Shown here piece by piece: positions 11,562 to 21,986 of a DNA stretch of 64,000 nt. Every line of letters starts with the position of its first letter. The first letter of the stretch is position 1. The stretch spans positions 124,001 to 188,000 of the forward strand of contig NZ_JAQSDK010000004.1 of NCBI RefSeq assembly GCF_029945885.1, in the 5' to 3' direction. Source of the stretch: Brevundimonas sp. Lineage in GTDB: Bacteria > Pseudomonadota > Alphaproteobacteria > Caulobacterales > Caulobacteraceae. Position numbers and translations under genes: made by a program. The notes under the pieces were generated by a model. That model made no database searches, was not told the DNA's origin, and saw nothing but the letters and a program-made list of their open reading frames with translations.

Positions 11562-11645
11562 GGAGCCCCCAGCCTATAGACCCGGAACGCCCTGCGGCGA
11601 AGGGATGCTGTTTCCGCCGGTGACAAAGCGGGGTATCGCTGGCCC

Positions 11646-12446
11646 ATGAGCCGTTCGGACGATGTCGAAAAACCCGAGGGTCTGCGCCTGCGCGCGCGCA
11701 TCCGGGCCCTGTATCACGGCTCATCCGGGACGGCGGTGCGCTTCCGTCTGGCCGTGCTGGTCATCGACGTCCTGATTGTCGGCTTCTTCGTGGCGGCCCC
11801 GCTGCTGAAGAGCGATGCGATGATCTTCTATGTGATCGACTATGTGATCGCCGCGGTGCTGGCGCTGGACCTGGCCGCCCGGGCCTGGGCCTATTCTGAC
11901 GTAAGGTCCTGGCTGAAGAAGCCGATCGTCTGGGTCGACCTGTTCATCCTGGCGACCCTGCTGTTCCCGGCCTGGCTGTTCAACCTCGGCTTCCTGCGCG
12001 TGCTGCGGCTGTGGACCCTGATCAATTCGGACTTCTTCTGGCGCACGGTCGGCCGTCGCTATGACGACACCCGGGTCGAGGACACGACCAAGGCCGTTGT
12101 GGCCCTGGTGACCTTCGTCTTTGTGGCCACCGGCTTTGTCTACACCAGCTTCATGGGCCGCTACGAAGGCATCACCGGCTATATCGACGCCCTGTATTTC
12201 ACCGTCACCAGCCTGACCACGACCGGCTATGGCGACATCCTGCTGCCGGGCAACTGGGGGCGGCTGGTGTCGATCGTCATCATGCTGGTCGGGGTGACCC
12301 TGTTCGTGCGGCTGGGCCAGACCCTGCTGATGCCGCACAAGGTCGTCTATCCCTGCCCGACCTGCGGCCTGCAGCGGCATGATCCCGATGCGGTCCACTG
12401 CAAGGCCTGCGGCGAGACCCTGTGCATTCCCGATCCCGGTCGCTGA
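11646..12446 (+). CDS. potassium-channel-like membrane protein with C-terminal zinc ribbon
   Basis: 266-residue inner-membrane protein of the voltage-gated ion channel superfamily. Five to six hydrophobic segments are visible (about 35-55, 60-82, 93-118, 150-170, 203-228), with the pore helix and selectivity filter TTTGYGD at 191-197 between the last two, the K+ channel signature. The S4-like region FLRVLRLWTL carries few basic residues, so voltage sensing is doubtful. Residues 237-255 hold CPTC...CKAC, a four-cysteine zinc ribbon of rubredoxin/HVO-like type in the cytoplasm, followed by a fifth cysteine at 260. It is monocistronic between divergently read dapF and the S9 peptidases. Ion selectivity and the role of the ribbon are inferred. 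Confidence 0.85.
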   Translation: MSRSDDVEKPEGLRLRARIRALYHGSSGTAVRFRLAVLVIDVLIVGFFVAAPLLKSDAMIFYVIDYVIAAVLALDLAARAWAYSDVRSWLKKPIVWVDLFILATLLFPAWLFNLGFLRVLRLWTLINSDFFWRTVGRRYDDTRVEDTTKAVVALVTFVFVATGFVYTSFMGRYEGITGYIDALYFTVTSLTTTGYGDILLPGNWGRLVSIVIMLVGVTLFVRLGQTLLMPHKVVYPCPTCGLQRHDPDAVHCKACGETLCIPDPGR

Positions 12447-12540
12447 TTTCAGATGACAAAACCGTAAGGGCGCGCGCGCTGCCTTGTCCCGTGACGGTCG
12501 GCGGTTAAGGTGCGGTTCCTCAAGTTCCGGAAACGCCAGC

Positions 12541-14721
12541 ATGATCCGTCCCGCCGCCACGCTCGCCATCCTCCTGGCTTCCACTGCTCTCGCGACAGGC
12601 GTCATGGCCCAATCCCCCGCTTCCCCGCCCAATCCCCCGCTCGTCGAGGGCGGTTTCGCCACCTCGGACGCCACCGACCCCTGGCTGTGGCTGGAAGAGA
12701 TCGACGGCGATCGCGCCATGGCCTGGGTCAACGAACAGAACACCCGGTCGCTGGCCGTGCTCCAGGGCGATCCCCGCTATGAGGGCCTGCACCAGCAGGC
12801 GCTGGAAATCGTCCAGTCGCGCGACCGCATCCCCGGTCCGGGCTTCAACCACGACGGCACGATCGACAATTTCTGGCAGGACGCCGGCCATGTGCGCGGC
12901 ATCTGGCGCACCACGACCCTGGACAGCTATCGCGCCGAGACGCCGCAGTGGGAGACCCTTCTCGACATCGACGCCCTGTCGGCGGCCGAGGGACACAACT
13001 GGGTTTGGAAGGGCGCGACCTGTTTGCCGCCCGAGGACTCCCTGTGCCTGATCTCCCTGTCCGACGGGGGCAAGGATGCGGTGACGATCCGCGAATTCGA
13101 CCGCACCACGAAGACCTTTGTCAGCGACGGCTTCGTCCTGCCGGAATCCAAGGGCGACGCGACCTGGGTCGATGCCGACACCCTGTTGATCGCCCGCGAT
13201 TTCGGCGCGGGCTCGATGACCAGTTCGGGCTATCCGATGATCGTCAAACGGCTGACCCGCGGCCAGACGATCGACCAGGCCGAGACCGTGTTCACCGGCC
13301 AGCCCGACGATGTCTCGGTCAGCGGCTATACGTTGCGTGACGCCGACGGGGCGGTGCGGGCCGTGCTGATCAATCGCGGGATCACCTTCTATGAGGGCGA
13401 GACCTGGCGGCTGAACGAGGACGGCACCACGACGCAGCTGGCCCTGCCGGCCAAGTCGCAGATCGACACCCTGGTGCAGGGGCAGGTGGTCGTCACCATC
13501 AAACAGGACTGGACCGCGCCCTCGGGCCAGGCGTTCCACACCGGCGACGTCATCGCCTGGCCGCTCGATGCCTGGCTGGCCGATCCGGCCACCCCGGCGC
13601 GGCTGATCATCCGGCCCGGCCCGCGCGAGGCCGTCGAGGGCATGAACGCCACCCGCAACCGCCTGGTCGTGGCCCTGTTCGAGAATGTCCGCGGCGCGGT
13701 CTATGTCTATGAGCCGAACGCCGACGGCGACTGGGCCCGCACGCGTCTGGACCTGCCGCAGAACGTCACCGTCGGGGTCGGGTCGGCCTCCGAGCGCGAT
13801 GATCAGGTCTTTGTCAGCGTCGCCGGCTATCTGAACCCGTCCAGCCTGTGGCTGGCCGATGCGGCCACGGGTGCGGTCGACGAAGTCAAATCCCTGCCGG
13901 CCAAATTCGACGCCTCGGGCATGATCGTCGACCAGTATGAGGCCCGCTCGGCCGACGGGACGATGATCCCCTATTTCGTGGTCCATCGCGACGCCATGGC
14001 CAGCGACGGCTCGAACCCGACCCTGCTGTACGGCTATGGCGGGTTCGAGGTGTCGATGCTGCCCGGCTATTCGGCCACGGTCGGCAAGCTGTGGCTGGAG
14101 CGCGGCGGCGTCTATGTCGTGGCCAATACCCGCGGGGGCGGCGAGTTCGGCCCCAACTGGCACGAGGCGGCCCTGCAGCAGAACCGCCAGCGCGCCCATG
14201 AGGATTTCCAGGCCGTGGCCCTGGACCTGATCGCCCGCAACATCACCAGCCAGCCGAAACTGGGCATCATGGGCGGCTCCCAGGGCGGGCTGTTCATGGG
14301 GGCGATGCTGACCCAGAGGCCGGACCTGATCAACGCCGCCGTCATCCAGGTGCCGCTGTTCGACATGCTGCGCTTCAACAAGCTGCTGGCCGGGGCCTCG
14401 TGGCAGGGCGAATACGGCAATCCGGACATTCCGGCCGAACGGGCCTGGATCCAGGCCTATTCGCCCTATCAGAACCTGCGCAGCAACCAGCCCTACCCCG
14501 AGGTCTTCATCCATACCTCGACCAAGGATGACCGGGTCCACCCCGGCCACGCCCGCAAGGCGGCGGCGCGGCTGCAGGAACTGGGCTATCCGGTCCTGTT
14601 CTACGAGAACACCGACGGTGGCCACGCGGCCGGCGCCAACCTGCGCGAGACGGCCCGCCGCCTGGCGCTGGAATATACCTATCTGACCCGCCGGCTGATG
14701 GATCAGCCGGCGCAGGAGTAG
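12541..14721 (+). CDS. exported S9 family prolyl oligopeptidase (first of tandem pair)
   Basis: 726-residue serine peptidase of family S9A (prolyl oligopeptidase). A cleavable signal peptide (TLAILLASTALATGVMAQ) predicts a periplasmic enzyme. Residues 50-410 form the N-terminal beta-propeller; the alpha/beta hydrolase domain carries S580 in GGSQGGL, the Asp motif DDRVHPGHA at 663-671 and H695 in GGHAAG. RGGGEFGPNWH near 536 is the family oxyanion-side block. ATG 12541 is preferred over an in-frame upstream codon at 12484 because it gives a proper signal peptide. It is followed after 5 bp by a close paralogue. Substrates would be short proline-containing peptides, by family. Confidence 0.93.
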   Translation: MIRPAATLAILLASTALATGVMAQSPASPPNPPLVEGGFATSDATDPWLWLEEIDGDRAMAWVNEQNTRSLAVLQGDPRYEGLHQQALEIVQSRDRIPGPGFNHDGTIDNFWQDAGHVRGIWRTTTLDSYRAETPQWETLLDIDALSAAEGHNWVWKGATCLPPEDSLCLISLSDGGKDAVTIREFDRTTKTFVSDGFVLPESKGDATWVDADTLLIARDFGAGSMTSSGYPMIVKRLTRGQTIDQAETVFTGQPDDVSVSGYTLRDADGAVRAVLINRGITFYEGETWRLNEDGTTTQLALPAKSQIDTLVQGQVVVTIKQDWTAPSGQAFHTGDVIAWPLDAWLADPATPARLIIRPGPREAVEGMNATRNRLVVALFENVRGAVYVYEPNADGDWARTRLDLPQNVTVGVGSASERDDQVFVSVAGYLNPSSLWLADAATGAVDEVKSLPAKFDASGMIVDQYEARSADGTMIPYFVVHRDAMASDGSNPTLLYGYGGFEVSMLPGYSATVGKLWLERGGVYVVANTRGGGEFGPNWHEAALQQNRQRAHEDFQAVALDLIARNITSQPKLGIMGGSQGGLFMGAMLTQRPDLINAAVIQVPLFDMLRFNKLLAGASWQGEYGNPDIPAERAWIQAYSPYQNLRSNQPYPEVFIHTSTKDDRVHPGHARKAAARLQELGYPVLFYENTDGGHAAGANLRETARRLALEYTYLTRRLMDQPAQE

Positions 14722-14726
14722 ACCCG

Positions 14727-16988
14727 ATGAACCGACTGATCCTGTCCGCCGCCATCCCGGCCCTGCTGCTGGGGGCCTGCGCCACGATGCCGGGCGATAC
14801 AGTCGCCCCGCCCGTGGCCGTTGCCGAACGTGCGGCCCCGCCGCATTTCCCCGCCGACCTGACCCCGGCCGGGGTGGCCGCCGCCGACGATCATCTGGAT
14901 CTGGAACAGGTGCATGGCGAGGCGGCCATGGCCTTTGTCGCGCGCGAGAACGCGGCCTCGCTGGCGGCCCTGACCGGCGACCGGCGCTATGAGACCTACC
15001 GGTCCGAGGCCTTTGCCATCCTGTCGGCCACCGACCGGATTCCGGGCCCGGCCTTCCTCGGCGACGGCATCGGAAACTTCTGGCAGGACGCGGCCAATCC
15101 CAAGGGGGTGTGGCGGCGCACGACGCTGGACTCCTACCGCTCGGCCGATCCGCAGTGGGAGACCCTGCTCGACATCGGGGCCCTGTCGGCGGCCGAGGGC
15201 AAGGACTGGGTGTTCAAGGGGGCCAACTGTCTCGCGCCCGACGAAACCCGTTGCCTGGTCAATCTGTCCGACGGCGGCAAGGACGCCGTGGTGGTGCGCG
15301 AGTTCGACACCAGGACCAGAACCTTCGTCGCTGACGGCTTCACCCTGCCGGAAGGCAAACACCGGATCGAATGGCTGGACCGCGACACCCTGCTGGTGGC
15401 CACGGACTTTGGGCCCGGCACCCTGACCGAGAGCGGCTATCCCTTCATCGTCAAATCGCTGAAGCGCGGCCAGACACTCGAACAGGCGACGGAGGTCTAT
15501 CGCGGCGATATCTCGGACGGGGGGTACGGGGTTAGTCCGTCAGTGTATCGCGACAAGGATGGAAAGGTGCTGGCCGTCATCGTGTCACGACCGCTGGACA
15601 CCTTCAGGCAGGAAACCTGGCGAATTGTCGATGGGCGGCCGGGGAAGCTGGACCTGCCGGAGCGGCTTTCCATCTACGGAATCATGGGCGACGAAGAGTG
15701 GCCCACGATCGTATTCTCCCCCGATGAGCCTTGGACCTATCACATGGCTCGCTCCACGGTCCGGAACATCGAGGGCCAGGAATTCAAGCCCGGCTCGCTG
15801 CTGGGCGTCGCGCTCTTCGCCCTGGAGCCTCTGGAGTCAGATTCTTCCGGAGAAGCTGCTGAAGAAGTGACTATCTCCCGGGTCGACATCTTCCAACCGA
15901 CCGAGCGGCAGTCGGTTCAAAGTGTCCGCGTTATGGACGGCTACGTCGTGGCGGCCGTGTCGGACAATGTTTCTGGTCGCCTCGTCACTTTTGAGAATCG
16001 GGGAGAATGGGGTTGGGATCGCCGCGACATCGCCACCCCTGAAAACATCACGGTCAACCTGGGCGACTCTTCTAAGGCGACCGGGCGCTTCTTCTATTCC
16101 GTCGAGGGCTTCCTGACGCCGCCTACGCTGAGCCTCGGCGATGTGGACGACGGATCGACGCAGGTGCTGAAATCCAGCCCCGCCCGCTTCGACGCCTCGA
16201 CCCACGTGGTCGAACAGTTCGAGGCTACCTCGTCCGACGGCACGAAGATCCCCTATTTCGTCACCCGCCCGCGCGATCTGGTCATGGACGGTCACGCCCC
16301 GACGATCATGTACGGCTACGGCGGTTTCCAGGTGTCCAAGCCGCCGGCCTATATCCCGGAAATGGGCAAGCTGTGGCTCGAGAAGGGCGGGGTCTATGTC
16401 AATGCCAACATCCGCGGCGGCGGCGAGTTCGGGCCGGACTGGCACCAGTCGGTCCTGAACGAGAACCGCCAGCTGGCCTTTGACGACTTCGCCGCCGTGG
16501 CCCGTGATCTGGAGGCGCGCGGCATCACCTCGCCGCGCCGTCTGGGCATCTATGGCCGCTCGAACGGCGGGGTCCTGACCTCGGTCATGGTCACCCAGCA
16601 TCCGGAGCTGATCCATGCGGCGGTGATCGAGAGCCCGCTGATCGACATGCTGCGCTATCACGAACTGCCGGCCGGGGCCTCGTGGATCGGCGAATACGGC
16701 GATCCGCGCATTCCGGAAGAGGCGGCCTGGATCGCCGGCTATTCGGCCTATCAGCAACTTCGTCCGGATGCGGACTATCCCCGCGTCTACATCACCACCA
16801 ATACCCGCGATGACCGGGTCCATCCGGGCCACGCGCGCAAATTCGCGGCCCGTCTGGGCGATCAGGGCCACGATCACCTCTATTATGAGGAAACCTCGGG
16901 CGGCCACTCCAATGACGCCGACCCGGTCGCCAATGCCCGCCGCTGGGCCCGCCACTATGTCTATCTGGCCCAGCAGTTGATGGACTAG
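14727..16988 (+). CDS. S9 family prolyl oligopeptidase lipoprotein (second of tandem pair)
   Basis: 753-residue paralogue of the upstream S9A peptidase. The N-terminus has a lipoprotein signal with lipobox LLGAC (Cys18), so it is probably membrane-anchored in the periplasm. Catalytic Ser612 lies in YGRSNGGV, the Asp motif DDRVHPGHARK follows, and His is in SGGHSNDADP. Similarity to the first copy is strong through about residue 255 and again after about residue 480; the intervening propeller segment (about 15,510-16,130) is divergent, carries an inserted acidic stretch (SDSSGEAAEE) and has visibly lower GC and different codon use. Five bp separates the two genes, so they are co-transcribed. 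It ends without an obvious hairpin. Confidence 0.93.
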   Translation: MNRLILSAAIPALLLGACATMPGDTVAPPVAVAERAAPPHFPADLTPAGVAAADDHLDLEQVHGEAAMAFVARENAASLAALTGDRRYETYRSEAFAILSATDRIPGPAFLGDGIGNFWQDAANPKGVWRRTTLDSYRSADPQWETLLDIGALSAAEGKDWVFKGANCLAPDETRCLVNLSDGGKDAVVVREFDTRTRTFVADGFTLPEGKHRIEWLDRDTLLVATDFGPGTLTESGYPFIVKSLKRGQTLEQATEVYRGDISDGGYGVSPSVYRDKDGKVLAVIVSRPLDTFRQETWRIVDGRPGKLDLPERLSIYGIMGDEEWPTIVFSPDEPWTYHMARSTVRNIEGQEFKPGSLLGVALFALEPLESDSSGEAAEEVTISRVDIFQPTERQSVQSVRVMDGYVVAAVSDNVSGRLVTFENRGEWGWDRRDIATPENITVNLGDSSKATGRFFYSVEGFLTPPTLSLGDVDDGSTQVLKSSPARFDASTHVVEQFEATSSDGTKIPYFVTRPRDLVMDGHAPTIMYGYGGFQVSKPPAYIPEMGKLWLEKGGVYVNANIRGGGEFGPDWHQSVLNENRQLAFDDFAAVARDLEARGITSPRRLGIYGRSNGGVLTSVMVTQHPELIHAAVIESPLIDMLRYHELPAGASWIGEYGDPRIPEEAAWIAGYSAYQQLRPDADYPRVYITTNTRDDRVHPGHARKFAARLGDQGHDHLYYEETSGGHSNDADPVANARRWARHYVYLAQQLMD

Positions 16989-17059
16989 AGCGAAATCCGG
17001 ACGCCCCTCACGCGAAAATGAGCGGCGGGACCCTGCTGTCGGTGGTTAAGCTGTCGGCC

Positions 17060-17815
17060 ATGAACCAGAGGGGCTGGATATTGGGGGCGGCGGCGGTGGC
17101 CGTGGGGCTGATGGCGGCGGGGGCGACCCTGCCGCCCGAGCCGCGCTCGGCCGCTGTCCAGCCGGTCGCCCGTCTGGTCCGCACCACGCCGGTGGTGCTG
17201 GAGCTGTTCACCGCCCAGGGCTGCGCCGGCTGTGCCGAGGCCGACCGGATGGTCGAGGAGGTGGCCGACGCCCCCGGGGTCATCGTCCTGACCTATGGCG
17301 TCGACTACTGGGACTATCTGGGCTGGGCCGACACCTTCGCCCGGCCGGAGTTCGCCGCGCGTCAGCATGCCTATCGCCAGGCCCTGCGCCTGCGCTCGGT
17401 GTCGACGCCCCAGGTGGTGATCGACGGCCATCGTCAGGTGTCGGGGGCCCGGTCGCCCGAACTGCAGACCGCCATCGATGAGGAATCGGACCGCCGGGAC
17501 TTCCCGCCCGAGATCGAATTCCGCGCCGCCGGCGACCGGGTCGGGATCGGCTCGGGCCGTCCGCCCGAGGGCGGGGCCGAGGTCGTGGCCGTCACCTATA
17601 CGCCCGGCCTGCAGAGCGTCCAGATCGACCGCGGCGACAACCGCGGCCAGACCGTGCGCCAGCTCAATGTCGTGCGCGACGTGACCCGTCTGGGCAGCTG
17701 GACGGGGCGGTCGGCCCTGTTCGACCTGCCACCGGAATCAGACGACGGCGATGCGGTGGTGATCCTGCTGCAGGCGCGCGCCGACCATCGCATCCTGACC
17801 GCCGCCCGGCGCTAA
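17060..17815 (+). CDS. DUF1223 thioredoxin-fold exported protein
   Basis: 251-residue DUF1223 family protein. An uncleaved or cleaved N-terminal hydrophobic segment (residues 6-22) suggests export. The thioredoxin-like core begins with VVLELFTAQGCAGCAEADR, giving a CxxC pair at C55 and C58, followed by TYGVDYWDYLGWADTFARPEF and the substrate-loop equivalent STPQVVIDG with its cis-proline position. Family function is unknown; a periplasmic redox role is inference. ATG 17060 gives the conserved short signal; an in-frame ATG at 17018 would add 14 unlikely residues. It converges with the phosphotransferase gene with only 7 bp between stop codons. Confidence 0.85.
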   Translation: MNQRGWILGAAAVAVGLMAAGATLPPEPRSAAVQPVARLVRTTPVVLELFTAQGCAGCAEADRMVEEVADAPGVIVLTYGVDYWDYLGWADTFARPEFAARQHAYRQALRLRSVSTPQVVIDGHRQVSGARSPELQTAIDEESDRRDFPPEIEFRAAGDRVGIGSGRPPEGGAEVVAVTYTPGLQSVQIDRGDNRGQTVRQLNVVRDVTRLGSWTGRSALFDLPPESDDGDAVVILLQARADHRILTAARR

Positions 17816-17822
17816 CCCGGAA

Positions 17823-18898
17823 TCAGGCCCCGGCCTTCTTCGCGAAACCCCAGGCGGCGTCGGCCAGCGGCTGGACCTGGGCCGCCATGGTGCGGGCATG
17901 GCTGCTGGCGGCGGTGCCGTCACGGACCCGTCCGGCAATGCCCTGGCAGATGGCCGCCAGCCGGAACAGATTATAGGCGAACAGCCAGTCCAGGTTCTGC
18001 GGCCCCGGAACCCCGGCGGCGGCCGCATAGCGGTCGACCGTCTCGGCGATCGAGGGGATGCCCAGGGCCTCCAGATCGGCCCCGCCCAGGCCGTTGCGCA
18101 GGGTGGCGGGAATGACCCAGCCGATCAGCAGATAGGAGAAGTCGGCCATCGGATCGCCCAGGGTCGACAGCTCCCAGTCCAGCACGGCCCGGACCTCGGA
18201 TTTCTTCGGGTCGAGGATCAGGTTGTCGAGGCGGAAATCGCCGTGGACGATCCGGGTCGGGCCGTCAGCCGGCAGGCTCTCGGGCAGGAAGGCGATCAGC
18301 CGGTCCATGGCCGCGACGGGCTCGGTCTCGGAGGCCCGGTACTGTTTGGTCCAGCGCCCGACCTGGCGCATGAAATAGTTGCCCGGCCTGCCGTAGTTGC
18401 CCAGGCCGATGGCGGTCGGGTCGAACCGGTGCAGGGCGGCCAGGGTGTCGGTCTGGGCCTCGTAGATGGCGCGGCGCTCGGCCGGCTGCAGGCCCGGCAG
18501 TTTCAGGTCCCAGAACACCCGGCCCTCGACCTTGTCCATCACATAGAACATCGAGCCGATCACGGCGTCGTCGGTACACAGGGCATGGGGCCGGGCCACC
18601 GGATAGCCGTGTTTGTGCAGGGCCGAGATGACGGTGAACTCGCGATCGACCGCATGGGCCGACTGCAGCAGCACGCCGGGCGGCTTGCGCCGCAGCACAT
18701 AGGTGGCCGAGGGGGTGGCCAGCTCATAGGTCGGATTCGACTGGCCGCCCTTGAACTGGCGGATGGTCAGGGGGCCGGCATAGCCGTCGATATGCTGGCT
18801 CAGCCAGGCCCCGAGGGCGGCCTCGTCCAGCGCGTGGCGCGGATCCACCGCGCGGGTGCCCGAAAAGGCGGTCTGGGCGTCGTTCAGGTCAGTGTCGG

Positions 18899-18902
<4 letters not shown>
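17823..18902 (-). CDS. aminoglycoside-phosphotransferase-fold kinase (ACAD10/11-like)
   Basis: 359-residue member of the APH/choline-kinase-like superfamily, most like the stand-alone kinase domain of ACAD10/ACAD11, which phosphorylates 4-hydroxyacids so that they can enter beta-oxidation. Visible motifs: GGQSNPTYEL at 52-61 (nucleotide loop), the Brenner-type catalytic loop IVHGDFRLDNL with H220, D222 and N227, and the metal-binding D242 in VLDWE. DPMADFSYLL and a C-terminal helical bundle follow. It lies downstream of glpK with a 4-bp start/stop overlap, so both are translated from one message. A link between glycerol use and this kinase is not established; the acyl-CoA route is inference from family. 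Confidence 0.85.
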
Positions 18903-20392
<1,490 letters not shown>

Positions 20393-20459
20393 GAATTCCC
20401 TTCGCGGTGGTTCAGCATTCCATCTTACGCAGAGCCGGCGTCTGGGGTTAAGTGGCCGG

Positions 20460-21470
20460 ATGCGTATCGCCTCCTATGCCGGCGTTCAGGACGCCGCCCG
20501 CCAGATCGCCCGCGTCGCGGTGCGCACGCCGCTGATCGAGAGCCCGGCGCTGAACGCGCGGGTGGGCGGTCGGGTGCTGATCAAGGCCGAAACCCTGCAG
20601 AAGACCGGGGCCTTCAAATTCCGCGGGGCCTATAATCGCATCAGCCGGCTGACCGACGAGGAGCGTCATCACGGCGTCGTCGCCTTTTCGTCCGGCAACC
20701 ATGCCCAGGCCGTGGCCGCGGCGGCGCGGATGATGGGCACCCGCGCCATCATCGTCATGCCGGCCGACAGCCCGGCGGTGAAGATGGAGGGCGTGAAGGC
20801 CTATGGCGGCGAGGTGCGCACCTACGACCGCTACAGCGAAAGCCGCGAGGCGATCGCCGAGGCCATCGCCGCCGAGCACGGCTGCGTGCTGGTGCCCCCG
20901 TTCGACGATCCGCTGATCATCGAGGGCCAGGGCACGGTGGCGCTGGAACTGCTGGACCAGGCCAAGGCCGTCGGGGCTGTGCCGATCGATCAGCTGTTGT
21001 GCGGCCTGTCCGGCGGCGGCCTGATGGCCGGGATCAACCTGACCCTGGCGGCGACCGCGTCCCACACCCAGGTCTTCGGCGTCGAGCCGCTGGCCTATGA
21101 CGATACCCGGCGGTCGCTGCTTGCGGGCGAACGGCGCGGCCACGGGCCGGTGACGCGGCCGTCGATCTGCGATTCGCTGATGTCGCCGCAGCCGGGTGAG
21201 CTGACCTTTCCGATCAACCGCCGGATGACGGATGTGCTGACGGTCAGCGACGCCGAGGTGGCGGCGGCGGTGGCCTTTGCCTTCAAGGGGCTGAAACTGG
21301 TGGTCGAGCCGGGCGGGGCCGTATCGCTGGCGGCGCTGCTGGCCGGGAAACTGCCGGTCAAGGACCGGGTCACGGCCATCATCCTGTCGGGCGGCAATGT
21401 CGACCCGGCCCTGTTCAGCGCCATCATCGAAGATCGCTACACACCGGAAACCTGGGGAACCACACCATGA
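20460..21470 (+). CDS. threonine/serine dehydratase (threonine ammonia-lyase, no ACT domain)
   Basis: 336-residue PLP fold-type II enzyme deaminating threonine or serine to 2-oxobutyrate or pyruvate. The PLP lysine is K53 in GAFKFRGAYN; SSGNHAQAVA near 83 is the substrate/phosphate loop, and GLSGGGLMAG near 183 binds the PLP phosphate. The protein ends after the catalytic core with ILSGGNVDP, so the regulatory ACT-like domain of biosynthetic IlvA is missing; it is the catabolic or serine-racemase-like short form. The ATG at 20460 is chosen over in-frame codons back to 20052, which would run through glpK antisense. The stop overlaps the MaoC gene by 4 bp. Confidence 0.92.
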   Translation: MRIASYAGVQDAARQIARVAVRTPLIESPALNARVGGRVLIKAETLQKTGAFKFRGAYNRISRLTDEERHHGVVAFSSGNHAQAVAAAARMMGTRAIIVMPADSPAVKMEGVKAYGGEVRTYDRYSESREAIAEAIAAEHGCVLVPPFDDPLIIEGQGTVALELLDQAKAVGAVPIDQLLCGLSGGGLMAGINLTLAATASHTQVFGVEPLAYDDTRRSLLAGERRGHGPVTRPSICDSLMSPQPGELTFPINRRMTDVLTVSDAEVAAAVAFAFKGLKLVVEPGGAVSLAALLAGKLPVKDRVTAIILSGGNVDPALFSAIIEDRYTPETWGTTP

Positions 21471-21946
21471 GCCAAGCCGAACACACGGGCGCGCCGACGC
21501 CGCCCGCCGCCCTCGCCGGACTGGTCGGGACCGAGGTCGGGGTCAGCCGCTGGATCCTGGTCGACCAGGCCCGGATCGACGCCTTCGCCGAGATCACCGA
21601 GGACCGGCAATTCATCCATATCGACCCGGTGGCGGCGGCCAAGACCCCGTTCGGCGGCACCATCGCCCACGGCTTCCTGACCCTGAGTCTGCTGTCGGCC
21701 ATGACCTACGATGCCGTGCCCCCGCTGGAAGGCGTGGTGATGGGGGTCAACTACGGCTTCGACAAGGTTCGCTTCCTCGCCCCGGTTTCGGCGGGCTCGA
21801 AGGTGCGCGGCCGGTTCAGACTGGCCTCGGCCGAGGACAAGGGGGGTGGCCGCTGGCTGCTGAAACACGAGGTCACGGTCGAGATCGAGGGCGGCGACAA
21901 GCCGGCCCTGGTGGCGGAATGGCTGGGGATGCAGGTGGTCGGCTGA
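21467..21946 (+). CDS. MaoC-like (R)-specific enoyl-CoA hydratase
   Basis: 159-residue hot-dog fold protein of the MaoC dehydratase family, which hydrates trans-2-enoyl-CoA to (R)-3-hydroxyacyl-CoA. The hydratase-2 signature is clear: FIHIDPVAAAKTPFGG followed by IAHGFLTLSLLS, giving the catalytic Asp and His about five residues apart in the usual spacing (D..., then H in GxIAHG). Length matches the single-domain PhaJ-type enzymes. Translationally coupled to the dehydratase gene through ATGA. Possible roles are PHA monomer supply or side-chain fatty acid breakdown; neither is shown by neighbours. Confidence 0.9.
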   Translation: MSQAEHTGAPTPPAALAGLVGTEVGVSRWILVDQARIDAFAEITEDRQFIHIDPVAAAKTPFGGTIAHGFLTLSLLSAMTYDAVPPLEGVVMGVNYGFDKVRFLAPVSAGSKVRGRFRLASAEDKGGGRWLLKHEVTVEIEGGDKPALVAEWLGMQVVG

Positions 21947-21986
21947 ACCGCCGCGACCGGGGACGGGGTCTGGGAGGGCCGGGACA

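Noticed and set aside
12520-14625. 701-codon leftward frame opposite the first S9 peptidase
   Set aside because: Antisense shadow with no recognisable motif; the plus strand encodes a complete peptidase.
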